From Nitrososphaeria archaeon (GTDB lineage Archaea; Thermoproteota; Nitrososphaeria; JACIWG01): a stretch of DNA of 15,486 nt. The stretch covers positions 1 to 15,486 of the forward strand of contig JARVJS010000082.1 in NCBI GenBank assembly GCA_029776125.1, in the 5' to 3' direction. The stretch's first letter is position 1. Each line of letters opens with the position of its first letter. The notes beneath the pieces are model-generated. The model was not told where the DNA came from and searched no databases. It saw only the letters and a list, made by a program, of their open reading frames with translations. Below are positions 14,173-15,486 of this stretch, piece after piece. Both the position numbers and the translations under genes were made by a program.

Positions 14173-14472
14173 TTAATCCTTCTGACGCTTCATGCCACGG
14201 ACGACTGACAGCATCTTTGAGATTTCCTTTATAACAGCTGTCTTATTTTTTGTTTTAGGTATCGAAATGTAACCGCTTTCCTCCCAATTTCTTTTAGGAT
14301 ACCTTGCCTTAACAGCCTCAACCTGATAGCCTAACCTTCTAGCAGCCTCCACAAGCTCTTCAAGTGTAGGCGAAGAAACTGCAAGATTTAGTGGAACACG
14401 CCTACCACAATTTCTAGAAAATTTTGAGTTAAAATAGTCAAGCCATAATATTATACGTTCGTAATCCTTCAA
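14173..14472 (-). CDS. srp19: Signal recognition particle protein SRP19
   Basis: SRP19 binds the tips of helices 6 and 8 of SRP RNA and prepares it for SRP54, which targets membrane and secreted proteins. The 99-residue protein shows IILWLDYFNSKFSRNCGRRVP (split over 7-27), the conserved WxDYFxxxxSRxxGRRVP opening, then PTLEELVEAARRLGY (35-49) and YPKRNWEESGYISIP (58-72), where basic residues contact RNA. The Lys-rich C-terminus is typical. The start is TTG at 14472, six nucleotides after the rps8e stop; no ATG is available in frame upstream. A 32-nt gap separates it from gar1. Part of the scpB-rps8e-srp19-gar1-tfb run. Confidence 0.95.
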   Translation of the reverse strand: MKDYERIILWLDYFNSKFSRNCGRRVPLNLAVSSPTLEELVEAARRLGYQVEAVKARYPKRNWEESGYISIPKTKNKTAVIKEISKMLSVVRGMKRQKD

Positions 14473-14478
14473 TTTCGA

Positions 14479-14865
14479 TTACCGTTTAACTAGGACAGCG
14501 TTTACAACACCATCCTGTCCAGGCCTAGAAGTAACTCTTACTTGACCAAGTTCAGTTTCTAAAATAGCACCCTTAGTTATAACCCCCCTTCTCGTAAGAT
14601 CCTTACTTGCAGGATTGGTTATAAGCTTCAAAATCTTAACCTTTCGAGTCTGCTTTAAAGCTGGGTCGACAACGTTAGCGTAAGAGGTCATGACACACTT
14701 GACCTTGTAGCCGCCACCCTTACACCTTTTAAGCAAACGCTCTTCATCACCAACTCTAGTTTCCACAGGATAGCCATGCTGTTCATACGCTCTCCTACCC
14801 CTATTAGGGACACGAACACCACCAGTAGGCTTCCTCTTCCTCAAGTTTTCTACATATCTTGGCAT
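14479..14865 (-). CDS. rps8e: Small ribosomal subunit protein S8e (eS8)
   Basis: S8e is a small-subunit rRNA-binding protein found in archaea and eukaryotes. The 128-residue product has the archaeal length, without the eukaryotic insertion. Typical stretches are the basic N-terminus KRKPTGGVRVPNRGRRAYE (10-28), VKCVMTSYANVVDP (54-67), KVKILKLITNPASKDLTRRG (split over 75-94) and ITKGAILETELGQVRVTSRPGQDGVVNAVLV towards the end. The ATG at 14865 is preceded by GGGTG about 9 nt away. That site lies in one arm of an inverted repeat (14874-14892), which could control access to it. The gene heads a run with srp19 and gar1 and is separated from scpB by a 55-nt AT-rich gap holding TATA-like elements. 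Confidence 0.96.
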   Translation of the reverse strand: MPRYVENLRKRKPTGGVRVPNRGRRAYEQHGYPVETRVGDEERLLKRCKGGGYKVKCVMTSYANVVDPALKQTRKVKILKLITNPASKDLTRRGVITKGAILETELGQVRVTSRPGQDGVVNAVLVKR

Positions 14866-14873
14866 ACCAGAAG

Positions 14874-14892
14874 CACCCTATGCGAAAGGGTG
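14874..14892 (-). repeat. Inverted repeat covering the S8e ribosome binding site
   Basis: CACCCT (14874-14879) and AGGGTG (14887-14892) are a perfect 6-bp inverted repeat around a 7-nt loop. In a minus-strand transcript the 3' arm is AGGGTG, the likely Shine-Dalgarno site of rps8e, so the hairpin could mask it. Whether the whole hairpin is transcribed depends on the unknown start site. Confidence 0.5.
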
Positions 14893-14913
14893 TTATAAAG
14901 GATACATAATATA
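14893..14913 (-). promoter_or_regulatory. TATA-like elements before rps8e
   Basis: On the minus strand TATATTATG (14913-14905) and TTTATAAC (14900-14893) are two TATA-like stretches. The first would start transcription in the hairpin loop, the second a few nucleotides before the S8e ATG. Which is used is not decided by the sequence. Confidence 0.4.
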
Positions 14914-14920
14914 CTTTTCT

Positions 14921-15445
14921 TTAAAGCTTTAAACCCTTACTAACCCTATTCTTCAACTGCTCCTTTAACAAGTTTATGTCCTCACTTAACCCAAAATATC
15001 TTGAAAAGTTTGGTGTAGTGACATATGTTTTTGGCCTAACACCAGGTTTTGCTGTAACAAAATCAAGTGCCTCAAGCATAGAAATGTGCCTATAAGCTTT
15101 AACACCAATTTTGTTAACAATATCTTTAACAGATACTGGTTGATAAAATGCAATATAGGATAATGTCTTTAATGCTGATTCCGGAAGAAGCGGTTTCGTG
15201 GAAAACTTTTTTATAACATCCCTATACTTTTGTTTAAGCTGCAAAACAAAAAGGTTTCCTGGAAGCTCTAAAATTTCAAGCGCATTAGAAAAAGAATTGT
15301 ATGTTGAAAGAACTTCCCTAGCCAAAAGAAGATTCTTCCTCTTAGAACGTATACCAGTAGCTTTAGAAAGCTCCTCTAGAGAAAGAGGCCTTCCTGCAAC
15401 GTATGAGTGGAATGTTCTTCTGCTGAGCGGCCAAAGCGCCCACAA
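14921..15445 (-). CDS. scpB: Segregation and condensation protein B (ScpB), N-terminus uncertain
   Basis: ScpB joins ScpA on the SMC condensin and helps compact and segregate the chromosome. Seen in the 174 residues: VAGRPLSLEELSKATGI (16-32, first winged helix), LPESALKTLSYIAFYQPVS (87-105, the family LxxxALExLAxIAYxQPV motif opening the second winged helix) and GVRPKTYVTTPNFSRYFGL (135-153, family GRPxxYxTTxxFxxxFGL). The listed start is TTG at 15445, but the frame stays open to the window edge (13 further codons), so the true start may lie outside. Residues 1-14 (MWALWPLSRRTFHS) do not resemble the usual EAxLYVAGRPLS lead-in, and this part is coded by unusually GC-rich DNA. ScpA is not in the window and could lie upstream. 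Confidence 0.88.
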   Translation of the reverse strand: MWALWPLSRRTFHSYVAGRPLSLEELSKATGIRSKRKNLLLAREVLSTYNSFSNALEILELPGNLFVLQLKQKYRDVIKKFSTKPLLPESALKTLSYIAFYQPVSVKDIVNKIGVKAYRHISMLEALDFVTAKPGVRPKTYVTTPNFSRYFGLSEDINLLKEQLKNRVSKGLKL

Positions 15446-15486
15446 TGCGACTCTGAAGATCCGGGCGAGAACGCATGTGGAGCGTA

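Noticed and set aside
14920..14933. Perfect 14-bp palindrome TTTAAAGCTTTAAA
   Set aside because: It covers the last codons and stop of scpB and may be a coincidence of AT-rich coding sequence. It is too short, and no T-run follows to make it a convincing terminator.

Overview
The window is archaeal and AT-rich. This is shown by the gene set: TFB with a TFIIB zinc ribbon and cyclin repeats, a TFE-beta/RPC39-like factor, Nop5-fibrillarin, Gar1, SRP19, ribosomal proteins S8e and S30e, archaeal Elp3, a RadB-like recombinase paralog, Trm1 and THEP1. Promoters look archaeal, with TATA boxes about 23-35 nt before start codons. S30e, ScpB and TFE-beta together suggest a TACK-type (Thermoproteota-like) archaeon, but the lineage cannot be fixed from sequence reading alone. 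Genes are tightly packed, no gap exceeds about 120 nt, and I saw no rRNA, tRNA, CRISPR array or insertion sequence.

Layout. 1-2407 (minus strand): a three-gene operon reading off the left edge. It holds a protein resembling a HerA/FtsK-type ATPase that lacks its nucleotide-binding motifs and carries a C-terminal winged helix, then a RadB-like ATPase with a large insertion, then the start of a very hydrophobic membrane protein. This is the least ordinary part of the window. 2526-3260 (plus): a creatininase-family hydrolase, probably ArfB-like. 3255-5041 (minus): the short ribosomal protein gene S30e followed by elp3. 5106-6856 (minus): pyrD-pyrK for pyrimidine synthesis. 6944-8783 (plus): nop5-fibrillarin, the protein core of the C/D-box RNA 2'-O-methylation machine. 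8784-10004 (minus): THEP1 NTPase and RNase HII. 10061-11889 (plus): endonuclease III and tRNA methyltransferase Trm1.

11875-15445 (minus) is a long information-processing cluster, transcribed from right to left: scpB, rps8e, srp19, gar1, tfb, tfe-beta, rlmE. It joins chromosome organisation, ribosome, protein targeting, RNA modification and two general transcription factors. Several junctions overlap (gar1/tfb, tfe-beta/rlmE), which suggests translational coupling.

Two themes recur. RNA modification is prominent: Elp3, Nop5-fibrillarin, Trm1, Gar1 and RlmE lie within 15 kb. Non-ATG initiation is common, with about half of the genes appearing to start at TTG or GTG. The last 66 bases at the right edge are clearly more GC-rich than the rest and cover the doubtful N-terminus of ScpB, so that edge may be an assembly artefact.
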